Numbered from the stretch's first letter, positions 1-6,299 are shown. The stretch: 6,299 nucleotides of DNA from Porticoccaceae bacterium (GCA_023255165.1 JALRJD010000288.1:1-6299); one strand, 5' to 3'. Notes: a model not told the origin generated them from the letters alone. Made by a program: numbers and translations.

Positions 1-178
1 GGTGACATAAAGAGGTTTAGTGGATTCCTTCGGTCTCTGCGCGCCCTCGGAATGACGGACTGCAAAGGCTCCGTCGGAAAGACAATATCGGGCACATCCA
101 GAGAAAGACCGAAAAATGTGCTCAGAGTAAGGTAAAGAGACGGCTGCAAGTCATTCTACTCACAGCGCACCGCAACAA
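1..178. other. Non-coding region downstream of the crotonase gene
   Basis: No convincing coding frame is seen here. The stretch lies 3' of the minus-strand operon. It contains a short palindromic repeat-like element at 23-56 and a separate inverted repeat, GACGGA (54-59) with TCCGTC (70-75), six base pairs around a 10-base loop. Neither hairpin is followed by a T-run in the direction of the operon, so I do not call an intrinsic terminator. Further inverted pairs are GAATGAC (50-56) with GTCATTC (150-156), and TTCGGTCT (29-36) with AGACCGAA (106-113). These suggest a decayed repeat element rather than random sequence, but this is inference. Confidence 0.5.
21..60 (-). repeat. Short dispersed intergenic palindromic repeat (candidate)
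   Basis: Read on the minus strand, this segment begins GTCATTCCGAGGG and ends GAAGGAATCC. It is an imperfect palindrome with an outer ATTCC/GGAAT stem (24-28 with 49-53). From general knowledge, very similar GTCATTCCGAG...GGAATCC elements occur in many copies between genes in various bacterial genomes. Only one copy is present here, so its repeat status cannot be shown from this window. It sits 3' of the crotonase gene, a typical location for such elements. Confidence 0.45.
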
Positions 179-1042
179 TCACCACCAGGGATAAAACGGA
201 GGCATACCATTCGAAACCTGCGCAGGAAAATCCGCTTTACGCTTCTCCAAAAACGCCGCAACACCCTCCTTGCCATCCACCTGACTAGTGTAAAACACCG
301 CCAGCGACTCCACCTTGTGCGCCTCCGCAGGATGACTGGCAGCCGAATTCCGGTAGAGCATCTGCCGCATCAACGCCGCCGAAACCGGTGCGCAATTATC
401 CGCAATCTGACGCGCCATCTCATAAGCTCTGGGCAGTAAGTTATCCGGCTCGCAAACCTCGCTGACAAAACCACCGGCAAGAGCATCCTGAGCATCAAAA
501 ATCTCCGCCGACAACATCCACTTCAGCGCCTGCTGCATGCCAACGATGCGCGGCAAGAACCAGGTTGAACAACCCTCCGCAACAATACCGATCTTGCCAA
601 ACACAAAGCCCACTCGCGCTTTTTCAGAGGCCAGGCGAATATCCATCGCGCAGATCATGGTTGCGCCAACACCCACAGCAGCACCATTGATGGCACCAAT
701 CACCGGCTTTTTGCAATCGTAGATCGCCAGAGTTAATCGGCCCGCGGTATCGCGAACGCCAGTCATCTCTTCGTAGGCTTCCATCTCGGCCATAGTCGGC
801 TTTTTGCTTTCGTCGAGGCCAAATACATTACCACCAGTGCTTAAATCCATGCCCGCACAAAACGCTTTGCCAGCACCGGTCACCACAACGACGCGCACAT
901 CATCATCGTCGCTGGCACGGTTAAAGGCGTGGACCATTTCGTCACACATCTCGACGGTCCAGGCATTCATTGCGTCCGGACGATTGATAAGCAGTGTCAG
1001 AATGTTGTTCTCAACGCGGTAATCGATGGTGTTGTAGTTCAC
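179..1042 (-). CDS. Crotonase-family enoyl-CoA hydratase/isomerase, isomerase-like active site
   Basis: This is a cytoplasmic crotonase-fold enzyme acting on acyl-CoA thioesters, about 287 residues, the usual family length. The first oxyanion-hole segment is FCAGMDL (about residues 61-67) and the second is INGAAVGVGA (about 118-127). The two glutamates of enoyl-CoA hydratases are missing: the Glu144 equivalent is Thr128 and the Glu164 equivalent is Phe148. Instead there is a glutamate in AEGCSTWFLP (Glu156), matching the PEGCSS glutamate of ECI2-type delta3,delta2-enoyl-CoA isomerases. I therefore favour an isomerase or other non-hydratase activity; the substrate is unknown. I chose the GTG start at 1042 because a G-rich run (GGGGGCC) lies just upstream and the protein then begins MNYNTIDY like its relatives. 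A TTG at 1054 would add four residues but lacks a ribosome binding site. The gene follows lysS by 48 bp from this start (36 bp from the TTG) and is probably co-transcribed. Confidence 0.9.
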   Translation of the reverse strand: MNYNTIDYRVENNILTLLINRPDAMNAWTVEMCDEMVHAFNRASDDDDVRVVVVTGAGKAFCAGMDLSTGGNVFGLDESKKPTMAEMEAYEEMTGVRDTAGRLTLAIYDCKKPVIGAINGAAVGVGATMICAMDIRLASEKARVGFVFGKIGIVAEGCSTWFLPRIVGMQQALKWMLSAEIFDAQDALAGGFVSEVCEPDNLLPRAYEMARQIADNCAPVSAALMRQMLYRNSAASHPAEAHKVESLAVFYTSQVDGKEGVAAFLEKRKADFPAQVSNGMPPFYPWW

Positions 1043-1090
1043 AGTGGCCCCCAAAATTGCTTGTTTGTTGTGTTATTTTTTATTGCGCGG

Positions 1091-2584
1091 TTATTCAGGT
1101 CGCATATGCGGGAACAACAGCACATCTCGAATCGACGGCGAGTCGGTCAACAACATCACCAGACGATCAATACCAATACCTTCGCCAGCGGTTGGCGGCA
1201 TGCCGTATTCCAGCGCGCGAATATAGTCGGCATCGAAATGCATGGCTTCATCATCGCCGGCATCTTTTTCGGCAACCTGCTGCCTAAAGCGCGATTCCTG
1301 ATCTTCGGCATCGTTGAGCTCCGAGAAGCCGTTGGCAATTTCGCGACCGCCGACAAAAAATTCAAAACGATCAGTGACATGCGGGTCCTGATCATTGCGC
1401 CGCGCCAGTGGCGAAACCTCGGCCGGATACATGGTAATAAAAGTAGGCTGTTCCAGACGGTGCTCAACGGTCTTTTCAAAGATCTCAATCTGCACCTTGC
1501 CCAAACCCCAGATAGCTTTGAGCGGAATATGCAGGCCTTCGGCAATTTTGCGCGCGCCCGCTTCATCGCCAAGCTGCTCGGCGCTGATCTCGGGGTTGTA
1601 GTGCAAAATCGAATCAAACACAGAGAGGCGGGTAAATGGCTCGGCAAAGTCGTAGTGCACTTCGCTGACCACTTCGCCCTCGGCGTTTTTGCTGGTGTTA
1701 ACCACTTTGGTTGAGCCGAGTACTTCGGTTGTCATTTTGCGCAACATGTCTTCGGTCAGATCCATCAGATCATTGAAGTCCGCATAGGCCTGATAAAACT
1801 CGAGCATGGTAAATTCAGGGTTATGACGGGTCGACAAACCTTCGTTGCGGAAATTGCGGTTGATCTCATAGACTCGCTCAAAGCCGCCCACTACCAGACG
1901 CTTTAAATAGAGCTCCGGTGCGATGCGCAGATACATATCGATATCCAGCGCATTGTGGTGGGTAACAAAGGGTCGCGCCACAGCGCCGCCGGGAATGACC
2001 TGCAACATTGGCGTTTCCACTTCGAGAAAGTCCGCGCCGTTTAAATAGCGGCGGATAAAATCCACCACTTTTGAGCGCACACGAAAGGTGTTGCGCACGT
2101 CAGGGTTCACAATCAGGTCGACGTAGCGCTGGCGATAGCGCATCTCCTGGTCGGCGAGGCCGTGGAACTTGTCAGGCAGTGGGCGCAGCGCTTTGGTCAG
2201 CAGTTGATATTCGTCCATCTGCACGTAGAGGTCGCCTTTGCCCGACAGGTGCAGCGCGCCAGTAATACCAACGATATCACCAAGGTCTAGCAATTTGGCG
2301 AACGGGCGGGCCTCTTTGGTGACATAGAGTTGGATGGTGTCGGTGCTGTCTTGCACAACAATAAAGGCGCCGCGGTTGCGGATAACACGTCCGGCGATGC
2401 TGACAATTTTGCCCAGTTGCTCAAGTGCTTCTTTGCTTTCCTGTGCGTAACCGGCCTGCAGTTCCGCGGCGCTGTGTTGGGGGCGAAAGTCATTGGGAAA
2501 GACATTGCCATTCTGCTCGCGCAGTGCGGTAAGTTTGGCGCGGCGTTCGGCGATTAATTTGTTTTCGTCTTGTTGATCGGTCAT
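1091..2584 (-). CDS. lysS: Lysyl-tRNA synthetase, class II
   Basis: This 497-residue cytoplasmic enzyme charges tRNA-Lys with lysine using ATP. Its length is typical (E. coli LysS is about 505). The N-terminal OB-fold anticodon-binding domain spans roughly residues 60-150 (KIVSIAGRVIRNRG to DEYQLLTKALRPLP). The class II catalytic domain follows. Motif 1 lies around 174-200 with FLEVETPML and PGGAVARPF. Motif 2 lies around 236-265 with FERVYEINRNFRNEG and the TRHNPEFTMLE loop. Motif 3 lies around 461-493 with GMPPTAGEGIGIDRLVML and a C-terminal LLFPHMRPE. The ATG at 2584 is the natural start (MTDQQDENKLIAERRAKL), although the upstream Shine-Dalgarno is weak (AGG is too far away). It lies 93 bp after prfB, the same order as in E. 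coli, with no terminator evident between them. No frameshift or missing motif is seen. Confidence 0.98.
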   Translation of the reverse strand: MTDQQDENKLIAERRAKLTALREQNGNVFPNDFRPQHSAAELQAGYAQESKEALEQLGKIVSIAGRVIRNRGAFIVVQDSTDTIQLYVTKEARPFAKLLDLGDIVGITGALHLSGKGDLYVQMDEYQLLTKALRPLPDKFHGLADQEMRYRQRYVDLIVNPDVRNTFRVRSKVVDFIRRYLNGADFLEVETPMLQVIPGGAVARPFVTHHNALDIDMYLRIAPELYLKRLVVGGFERVYEINRNFRNEGLSTRHNPEFTMLEFYQAYADFNDLMDLTEDMLRKMTTEVLGSTKVVNTSKNAEGEVVSEVHYDFAEPFTRLSVFDSILHYNPEISAEQLGDEAGARKIAEGLHIPLKAIWGLGKVQIEIFEKTVEHRLEQPTFITMYPAEVSPLARRNDQDPHVTDRFEFFVGGREIANGFSELNDAEDQESRFRQQVAEKDAGDDEAMHFDADYIRALEYGMPPTAGEGIGIDRLVMLLTDSPSIRDVLLFPHMRPE

Positions 2585-2677
2585 AGCTTAATTCTTGGCC
2601 TAAATAAATTTTTGGTTACTTGATCGTTACTCGAAACAAGATGCAAGTTGAGGCAAACATCTGAGACCGTGAGCAGA

Positions 2678-3773
2678 CTAAAGCCCCGCCTTTAACGAAG
2701 CCACAATAAACTGGTCCAGCTTGCCATCCAGCACCGCGCCGGTATTGCGCGTCTCAACGCCAGTGCGCAGATCCTTGATCCGCGCATCGTCCAACACATA
2801 AGAGCGAATCTGACTGCCCCAACCAATATCGGACTTGGTATCCTCGGTCGCCTGCGCGGCTTCCTGACGCTTGCTCACTTCAAGCTCATAGAGCTTGGCG
2901 CGCAGCATCTGCCAACACTTGTCGCGATTTTGGTGCTGCGAACGCTGGCTCTGCGACTGCACCACTATACCACTGGGTTCGTGGGTCAGGCGCACCGCGG
3001 AATCGGTCTTGTTAATATGCTGACCACCGGCGCCAGAGGCGCGGTAGGTATCGGTTCGAACATCCGATGGATTAATATCGATTTCAATATTGTCATCAAT
3101 CTCGGGGGAAACATACACCGCCGAGAACGAGGTGTGGCGGCGATTACCGGAATCGAAGGGCGATTTGCGCACCAGCCGGTGCACGCCAATTTCGGTGCGC
3201 AGCCAGCCGTAGGCGTACTCGCCAGTGACCTGCACCGTGGCGCTTTTTATGCCTGCCACTTCACCGGCGGAGCATTCCAGCAGTTCTGTTTTAAAGCCTT
3301 TATCATCTGCCCAGCGCAGATACATGCGCAGCAACATCTCGGCCCAGTCCTGAGCTTCGGTGCCACCGGAGCCGGCCTGAATATCCAGATAGGCATTGTT
3401 GGGATCCATCTCGCCAGAGAACATACGGCGAAATTCAAGTTTGGCTAACTGTGCTTCAAGGGCGGCGATTTCGCTTTCAACATCGGCTACTGTGTCGGCA
3501 TCGTTCTCTTCCACGGCCATCCCCAGCAGTTCGCGCGCATCGGCAACACCGCTGTCGAGGTCTTCGATGGTTTTCACCACCTCTTCGAGAGAGGCGCGTT
3601 CGCGACCTAATTCCTGGGCCCGTTCCGGTTTGTTCCAGACATCCGGCTCACCCAGTTCCAGCTCTACTTCAGCGAGCCGCTCTTTGCGATTAACGTAGTC
3701 AAAGATACCCCCTCAACACGTCGGTGCGTGCCTGCAGGTCATCGAGAGCGTTGTAGAGCGGATTAACTTCCAT
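2678..3773 (-). CDS. prfB: Peptide chain release factor 2 (RF2), expressed by programmed +1 frameshift
   Basis: RF2 recognises UGA and UAA stop codons on the ribosome and triggers peptide release. The start is ATG at 3773-3771. Frame 0 reads 24 codons (MEVNPLYNALDDLQ...VLRGYL) to an in-frame TGA at 3701-3699. One base (3701) is then skipped and translation continues with Asp (GAC, 3700-3698) to the TAG at 2680-2678. The full product is 364 residues, against 365 in E. coli. After an N-terminal helical domain come YLDIQAGSGGTEAQDW (about 128-143), the stop-recognition tripeptide SPF (about 204-206) and the catalytic GGQ (about 249-251). The residue matching E. coli K-12 Thr246 is Ala245, the common state in other bacteria. 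A reading that begins at the in-frame GTG at 3580 gives only the last 300 residues and is a truncated call. No strong Shine-Dalgarno precedes the ATG. lysS follows on the same strand. Confidence 0.97.
3698..3713 (-). promoter_or_regulatory. prfB: RF2 programmed +1 frameshift signal
   Basis: On the minus strand the sequence is AGGGGG (3713-3708), TAT, CTT (3704-3702), TGA (3701-3699) and C (3698). This is the same as the E. coli prfB site. The AGGGGG acts as an internal Shine-Dalgarno three bases upstream of the slippery CTT codon, and the in-frame TGA followed by C is a poor terminator. When RF2 is scarce, the ribosome pauses at TGA and slips +1 to read GAC, which restores RF2 synthesis. This is established autoregulation for the family; the sequence here shows all its elements. 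Confidence 0.96.
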
Positions 3774-3808
3774 GGAATTGTCTTTTGTGAGCAGCAAATT
3801 AGCCGCGC

Positions 3809-3837
3809 ATTTTACATGAGCAGCGATGCCACACCAA
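3809..3837 (-). promoter_or_regulatory. Candidate sigma70 promoter for prfB-lysS-crotonase
   Basis: On the minus strand a -35-like TTGGTG (3837-3832) lies 17 bases from a -10-like TAAAAT (3814-3809), five of six matches to TATAAT. Transcription would start near 3802, giving a leader of about 28 bases before the prfB ATG. The -35 is weak (three of six). This is a pattern call without experimental support. The 22-bp tandem repeats begin 22 bases upstream of its -35 box, so they could affect this promoter. Confidence 0.45.
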
Positions 3838-3859
3838 GCTAAAACCGTTTGCTGTTAAT

Positions 3860-3925
3860 GGTTGACAGCCCTGTAGCGCAAGGTTGATAGCCCTGTAGCG
3901 CAAGGTCAATAGCCCTGGCGCGCAG
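3860..3925. repeat. Three tandem 22-bp direct repeats in the divergent intergenic region
   Basis: Units are 3860-3881, 3882-3903 and 3904-3925, head to tail with no gap. The first begins GGTTGACAGCCCTGTAGCGC and ends AA. Units 1 and 2 differ at a single base; unit 3 matches unit 2 at 17 of 22 positions. A looser fourth copy follows at about 3925-3950, keeping GTTGAT, AGCC and TAGCGCA with a small insertion. The 22-base period is about two turns of B-DNA. Each unit carries a GTTGAYAGCC-like half and a TAGCGCA-like half. They could be regulator binding sites for either divergent promoter, or slippage products; the sequence does not decide. Confidence 0.85.
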
Positions 3926-3972
3926 TTGATTAAGCCGCAACACTAGCGCACCATACTGTGGTTTTTTTCGTA

Positions 3973-4016
3973 AACCAGTCAGCAACCAGCCGACAACCAG
4001 TTGACCGCCAATTGAA
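3973..4016. repeat. Three to four tandem 11-bp direct repeats upstream of the propeller gene
   Basis: Units are AACCAGTCAGC (3973-3983), AACCAGCCGAC (3984-3994) and AACCAGTTGAC (3995-4005), directly adjacent. A degenerate fourth unit is CGCCAATTGAA (4006-4016), seven of eleven matches to the third. The period is about one helical turn, half that of the 22-bp array. The third unit runs into GTTGACCGCC (4000-4009), nine of ten matches to GTTGACAGCC in the 22-bp array (3861-3870). The array ends about 30 bases before the ATG at 4047, where an operator or activator site would sit. Confidence 0.75.
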
Positions 4017-4032
4017 CTTTATTAAAAGAGCC

Positions 4033-4037
4033 GGGAG
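4033..4037 (+). promoter_or_regulatory. Ribosome binding site of the propeller-protein gene
   Basis: GGGAG lies nine bases before the ATG at 4047 and supports that start. A TTGACC (4001-4006) upstream resembles a -35 box, but no -10 box at proper spacing leaves room for this ribosome binding site, so I do not call a promoter for this gene. Confidence 0.7.
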
Positions 4038-4046
4038 CAAACCGCC

Positions 4047-5129
4047 ATGTTACGTATCAGCCTAGTTATTATCGTCGCCCTTTTGTCCTACCTTTTACTG
4101 TGGCCAGTGCCGGTTGAGCCGGTCAGCTGGAATGCGCCGGTCAACGCCGGCTATGTTGGCGACTTTGAGCAGAACAGCCGCCTCGACAAAATTGAGATTA
4201 TTGAACTCACAGACACACACGGCCCGGAGGGTCTGGCGCTGATCGATGACGAGATCTACACCGCCACCCGCGAGGGCTGGATTGTGCGTTACAACGAGAC
4301 CACCGGCGAGACCAGCAAGTGGGTCCATACCGGCGGCAGCCCGCTGGGCCTTGCGGTAGACGCCGACAATAATCTGTTGGTTGCCGATGCCTATAAAGGT
4401 CTGCTCAGCGTATCGCCGGATGGCGGAATCAGCGTACTCACCGACAGCTATGCCGGAAAGTTAATGGAATATGTGGATGATCTGGACGTCGCTGCCGATG
4501 GCAAAATTTATTTTAGCGATGCCTCAACCAAGTTTGGCGCCGCGGCCAATGGCGGCACCTACGCCGCCAGCCTGCTCGACACTCTGGAGCACGGCGGTCA
4601 CGGCCGCTTGATGGTTTACGACCCCACCGTGCAGAGCACCAGCCTGATTATGGATGGCCTTAACTTTGCCAATGGCGTCGCCATGGCAGCAGACAGCAGC
4701 TTTGTGCTGGTCAATGAAACCGGCTCATACCGCATTCACAAATTCTGGCTGCAGGGCGACAAAGCCGGCATGTCGGAAGTGATTATCGATAACCTGCCCG
4801 GCTTTCCAGACAATGTTGTGCGTGGTCGCGATGGGCGTTTTTGGGTTGGCCTGGTATCGCCGCGCAGCAAAGCGTTGGATGATCTCTCGGCATCACCTTT
4901 TATACGCAAAATTGTGCAGCGTCTGCCCGGCTTTATGCGCCCGCAGGCGCAGGCTTACAGCCATGTGTTTGCCATGACCGGCGATGGCGAGGTTATCACT
5001 TCGCTGCAGGATCCCAACGGCATACACCACACCAATACAGGCGCCATGGAGACCGACGACTGGCTCTATATAAGCAGCCTGCACGCGGACAATCTTGCCC
5101 GCATCAGCAAAGAGAATGCCGGAATCTGA
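4047..5129 (+). CDS. SMP-30/strictosidine-synthase-like beta-propeller protein, membrane-anchored
   Basis: This 360-residue protein has a hydrophobic N-terminal segment (about residues 3-20, RISLVIIVALLSYLLLWPV) without an obvious cleavage site, so it is probably a signal anchor with the rest in the periplasm. The body reads as a six-bladed beta-propeller of the SMP-30/gluconolactonase/strictosidine-synthase superfamily, closest in look to APMAP-type proteins. Supporting segments are GPEGLALIDDEIYTATREG (59-77), GGSPLGLAVDADNNLLVADA (97-115), YVDDLDVAADGKIYFSDAS (142-160), GLNFANGVAMAADSSFVLVNE (204-224) and LPGFPDNVVRGRDGRFWVG (250-268). The Glu61, Asn209 and Asp255 positions are plausible metal or active-site ligands, by analogy only. 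Substrate and reaction are unknown: a lactonase/esterase or a non-catalytic role are both possible. It overlaps selO by one base and is probably translationally coupled to it. Confidence 0.88.
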   Translation: MLRISLVIIVALLSYLLLWPVPVEPVSWNAPVNAGYVGDFEQNSRLDKIEIIELTDTHGPEGLALIDDEIYTATREGWIVRYNETTGETSKWVHTGGSPLGLAVDADNNLLVADAYKGLLSVSPDGGISVLTDSYAGKLMEYVDDLDVAADGKIYFSDASTKFGAAANGGTYAASLLDTLEHGGHGRLMVYDPTVQSTSLIMDGLNFANGVAMAADSSFVLVNETGSYRIHKFWLQGDKAGMSEVIIDNLPGFPDNVVRGRDGRFWVGLVSPRSKALDDLSASPFIRKIVQRLPGFMRPQAQAYSHVFAMTGDGEVITSLQDPNGIHHTNTGAMETDDWLYISSLHADNLARISKENAGI

Positions 5130-6299
5130 TGAACCTATTTAGCGATCGACTGCAGCACCATTTTTACGATGCTTTTCACAGCGACGATAATCTGCACTGC
5201 GCGGTGGTCCTGCCCAGCGGCTTGAATGAGCCGAGGCTGGTCAGCGCTAACCACGCCCTGGCTCGCGAATTAGGCATCGACCCGGCGGAACTAAACGATC
5301 CGCAGATGCTGCAAATAATGAGCGGCAATGCCGTGCCAGCGCACCTTAAACCCATCGCTCTGGTCTACTCCGGCCACCAGTTTGGCGTCTGGGCCGGGCA
5401 GCTCGGTGATGGTCGCGCCATGACATTGGGCGAGTTGCCGGTGGGCACTGATGGCAGCCTCTGGGATATTCAGCTTAAAGGGGCGGGCACCACGCCCTAT
5501 TCCCGGTTTGCCGATGGCCGCGCCGTGTTGCGCTCCAGCATCCGTGAATATCTCTGCTCCGAAGCCATGCATGGTCTCGGCATTGCCACCACCAGAGCAC
5601 TGTGTCTGGTGGACAGCAAAACCCCGGTCTACCGCGAAGAGGTTGAGTCAGGCGCCACTGTCTGCCGGGTCGCCCGCAGCCATATTCGCTTTGGTTCCTT
5701 TGAACACTTTCACTATCGCAATCAACCGGAATCGGTTCGCGCACTGGCCGACTATGTGATTCAGCGCCACTTTCCGGAATCGTCGCAGGACGAAGATCGC
5801 TATTTAAAATTATTTGAAAATGCGGTGACAAAAACCGCGATGATGATCGCCCACTGGCAGTCGGTGGGTTTCTGCCACGGCGTGATGAACACCGACAATA
5901 TGTCGATATTGGGTGACACCCTCGACTACGGCCCGTTTGGCTTTCTCGACAGTTACGACCCGGATTTTATCTGCAACCACTCCGATAGCGGCGGCCGTTA
6001 CTCCTATAAAAATCAGCCCTCCATCGGCCTGTGGAATCTCAATGCACTGGCCACCTCGCTGATGTCACTGCTTGAGTCAGAGCAGTTAATTGCGGTTTTA
6101 AAAACCTACGAGCCCACTTTTTTACAGCATTATCGTCAGTTGATGGCGGCCAAAATCGGCTTGCAAACTTTTCAGAGTGGTGACGAACAGTTAATCAATC
6201 AGCTGCTCGAATTAATGCAGCAAAGCCAGGTCGACTTCAGCGTGTTTTTTAGAAGCCTGTGCGATTTTTCCGCTGGCAACCAGTCAATCAGAGATCAGT
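5129..6299 (+). CDS. selO: SelO/YdiU protein adenylyltransferase (3' end beyond the window)
   Basis: SelO is a pseudokinase-fold enzyme that transfers AMP from ATP to Ser, Thr or Tyr of target proteins. In E. coli it has been linked to redox proteins such as glutaredoxin. The frame is open from ATG 5129 to the right edge, 390 codons. The family is usually about 480-490 residues, so roughly 100 C-terminal residues are missing. Visible motifs are YSGHQFGVWAGQLGDGRA (80-97), IQLKGAG with Lys117, SSIREYL with Glu140, VARSHIRFGSFEHF, HGVMNTDNMSI with Asp256 and Asn257, and DYGPFGFLD with Asp266. These fit, with a shift of four, the P. syringae SelO residues Lys113, Glu136, Asp252, Asn253 and Asp262, so the catalytic set looks intact. 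The start overlaps the previous stop in TGATG (5127-5131), with only a weak GGAA five bases upstream, suggesting coupled translation. Whether a C-terminal Cys or Sec is present cannot be seen. Confidence 0.96.
   Translation, partial: MNLFSDRLQHHFYDAFHSDDNLHCAVVLPSGLNEPRLVSANHALARELGIDPAELNDPQMLQIMSGNAVPAHLKPIALVYSGHQFGVWAGQLGDGRAMTLGELPVGTDGSLWDIQLKGAGTTPYSRFADGRAVLRSSIREYLCSEAMHGLGIATTRALCLVDSKTPVYREEVESGATVCRVARSHIRFGSFEHFHYRNQPESVRALADYVIQRHFPESSQDEDRYLKLFENAVTKTAMMIAHWQSVGFCHGVMNTDNMSILGDTLDYGPFGFLDSYDPDFICNHSDSGGRYSYKNQPSIGLWNLNALATSLMSLLESEQLIAVLKTYEPTFLQHYRQLMAAKIGLQTFQSGDEQLINQLLELMQQSQVDFSVFFRSLCDFSAGNQSIRDQ

Noticed and set aside
54..75. GACGGA/TCCGTC hairpin as an intrinsic terminator of the minus-strand operon
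   Set aside because: No T-run follows on the minus strand and the 10-base loop with a 6-bp stem is weak.
929..1714. Long 261-codon plus-strand open frame across the crotonase-lysS junction
   Set aside because: It is antisense to the well-supported crotonase and lysS genes, shows no recognisable domain, and reads like a shadow frame made by the codon bias of the real genes.
2615..2636. Short 11-bp-spaced direct repeat (GTTACT twice) between prfB and lysS
   Set aside because: Only six bases repeat and there are only two copies, which is well within chance for an AT-rich spacer.
2930..3448. 172-codon plus-strand frame opposite prfB
   Set aside because: It lies fully within the RF2 coding sequence on the other strand and has no family signature or ribosome binding site that I can recognise.
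3858..3887. Nine-codon mini-ORF (MVDSPVAQG) beginning in the first 22-bp repeat, possible leader peptide
   Set aside because: It has no ribosome binding site, no attenuator-like hairpin with a T-run follows, and it arises directly from the repeat sequence.
3860..3925. CRISPR array interpretation of the 22-bp repeats
   Set aside because: The units are contiguous with no unique spacers and there are no cas genes, so this is a simple tandem repeat.
3952..3970. T-run (seven T) after a short CCA/TGG pairing, as a possible terminator
   Set aside because: The stem is only about three base pairs and no plus-strand gene ends upstream of it.
5475..5831. Minus-strand and alternate-frame open frames inside selO
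   Set aside because: The SelO frame is conserved throughout this stretch with intact motifs; the others are shadows.

Overview
This window looks like ordinary chromosomal DNA of a gammaproteobacterium, possibly one of the free-living or marine groups. The evidence is the prfB-lysS gene order, the strongly E. coli-like RF2 and LysRS sequences, the E. coli-identical RF2 frameshift site, and a fairly balanced base composition. I cannot name the genus from sequence alone. No transposon, prophage, CRISPR array, tRNA or rRNA gene is visible.

The layout is two divergent blocks. On the minus strand, reading from about 3773 down to 179, lie prfB (peptide chain release factor 2, with its programmed +1 frameshift), lysS (class II lysyl-tRNA synthetase) and a crotonase-fold enoyl-CoA hydratase/isomerase. 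The last has the glutamate pattern of delta3,delta2-enoyl-CoA isomerases rather than of hydratases. The genes are separated by about 92 and 48 bp without an evident terminator, so a single transcript is likely. On the plus strand lie an SMP-30/strictosidine-synthase-like six-bladed beta-propeller protein with an N-terminal membrane anchor (4047-5129) and selO/ydiU, a protein AMP-transferase pseudokinase. The selO start codon shares one base with the stop of the propeller gene. selO runs off the right edge with roughly the last 100 codons missing.

The 273-bp divergent intergenic region (3774-4046) is the least explained part. It holds a plausible prfB promoter, three tandem 22-bp repeats (3860-3925) and three to four tandem 11-bp repeats (3973-4016). 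The two arrays share a GTTGAY-x-GCC-like core and have periods of one or two helical turns, so they could be operator sites or simply a slippage-generated array. The left edge (1-178) is non-coding and carries what looks like a short dispersed intergenic palindromic repeat.

Functionally, prfB and lysS are translation housekeeping genes. The crotonase probably acts in fatty-acid or other acyl-CoA degradation and may simply be co-transcribed. SelO is linked in the literature to AMPylation of redox and metabolic proteins; the partner propeller protein has no assigned substrate. I found no clearly new multi-gene system. The best leads are the phased repeat arrays and the coupled propeller-selO pair.
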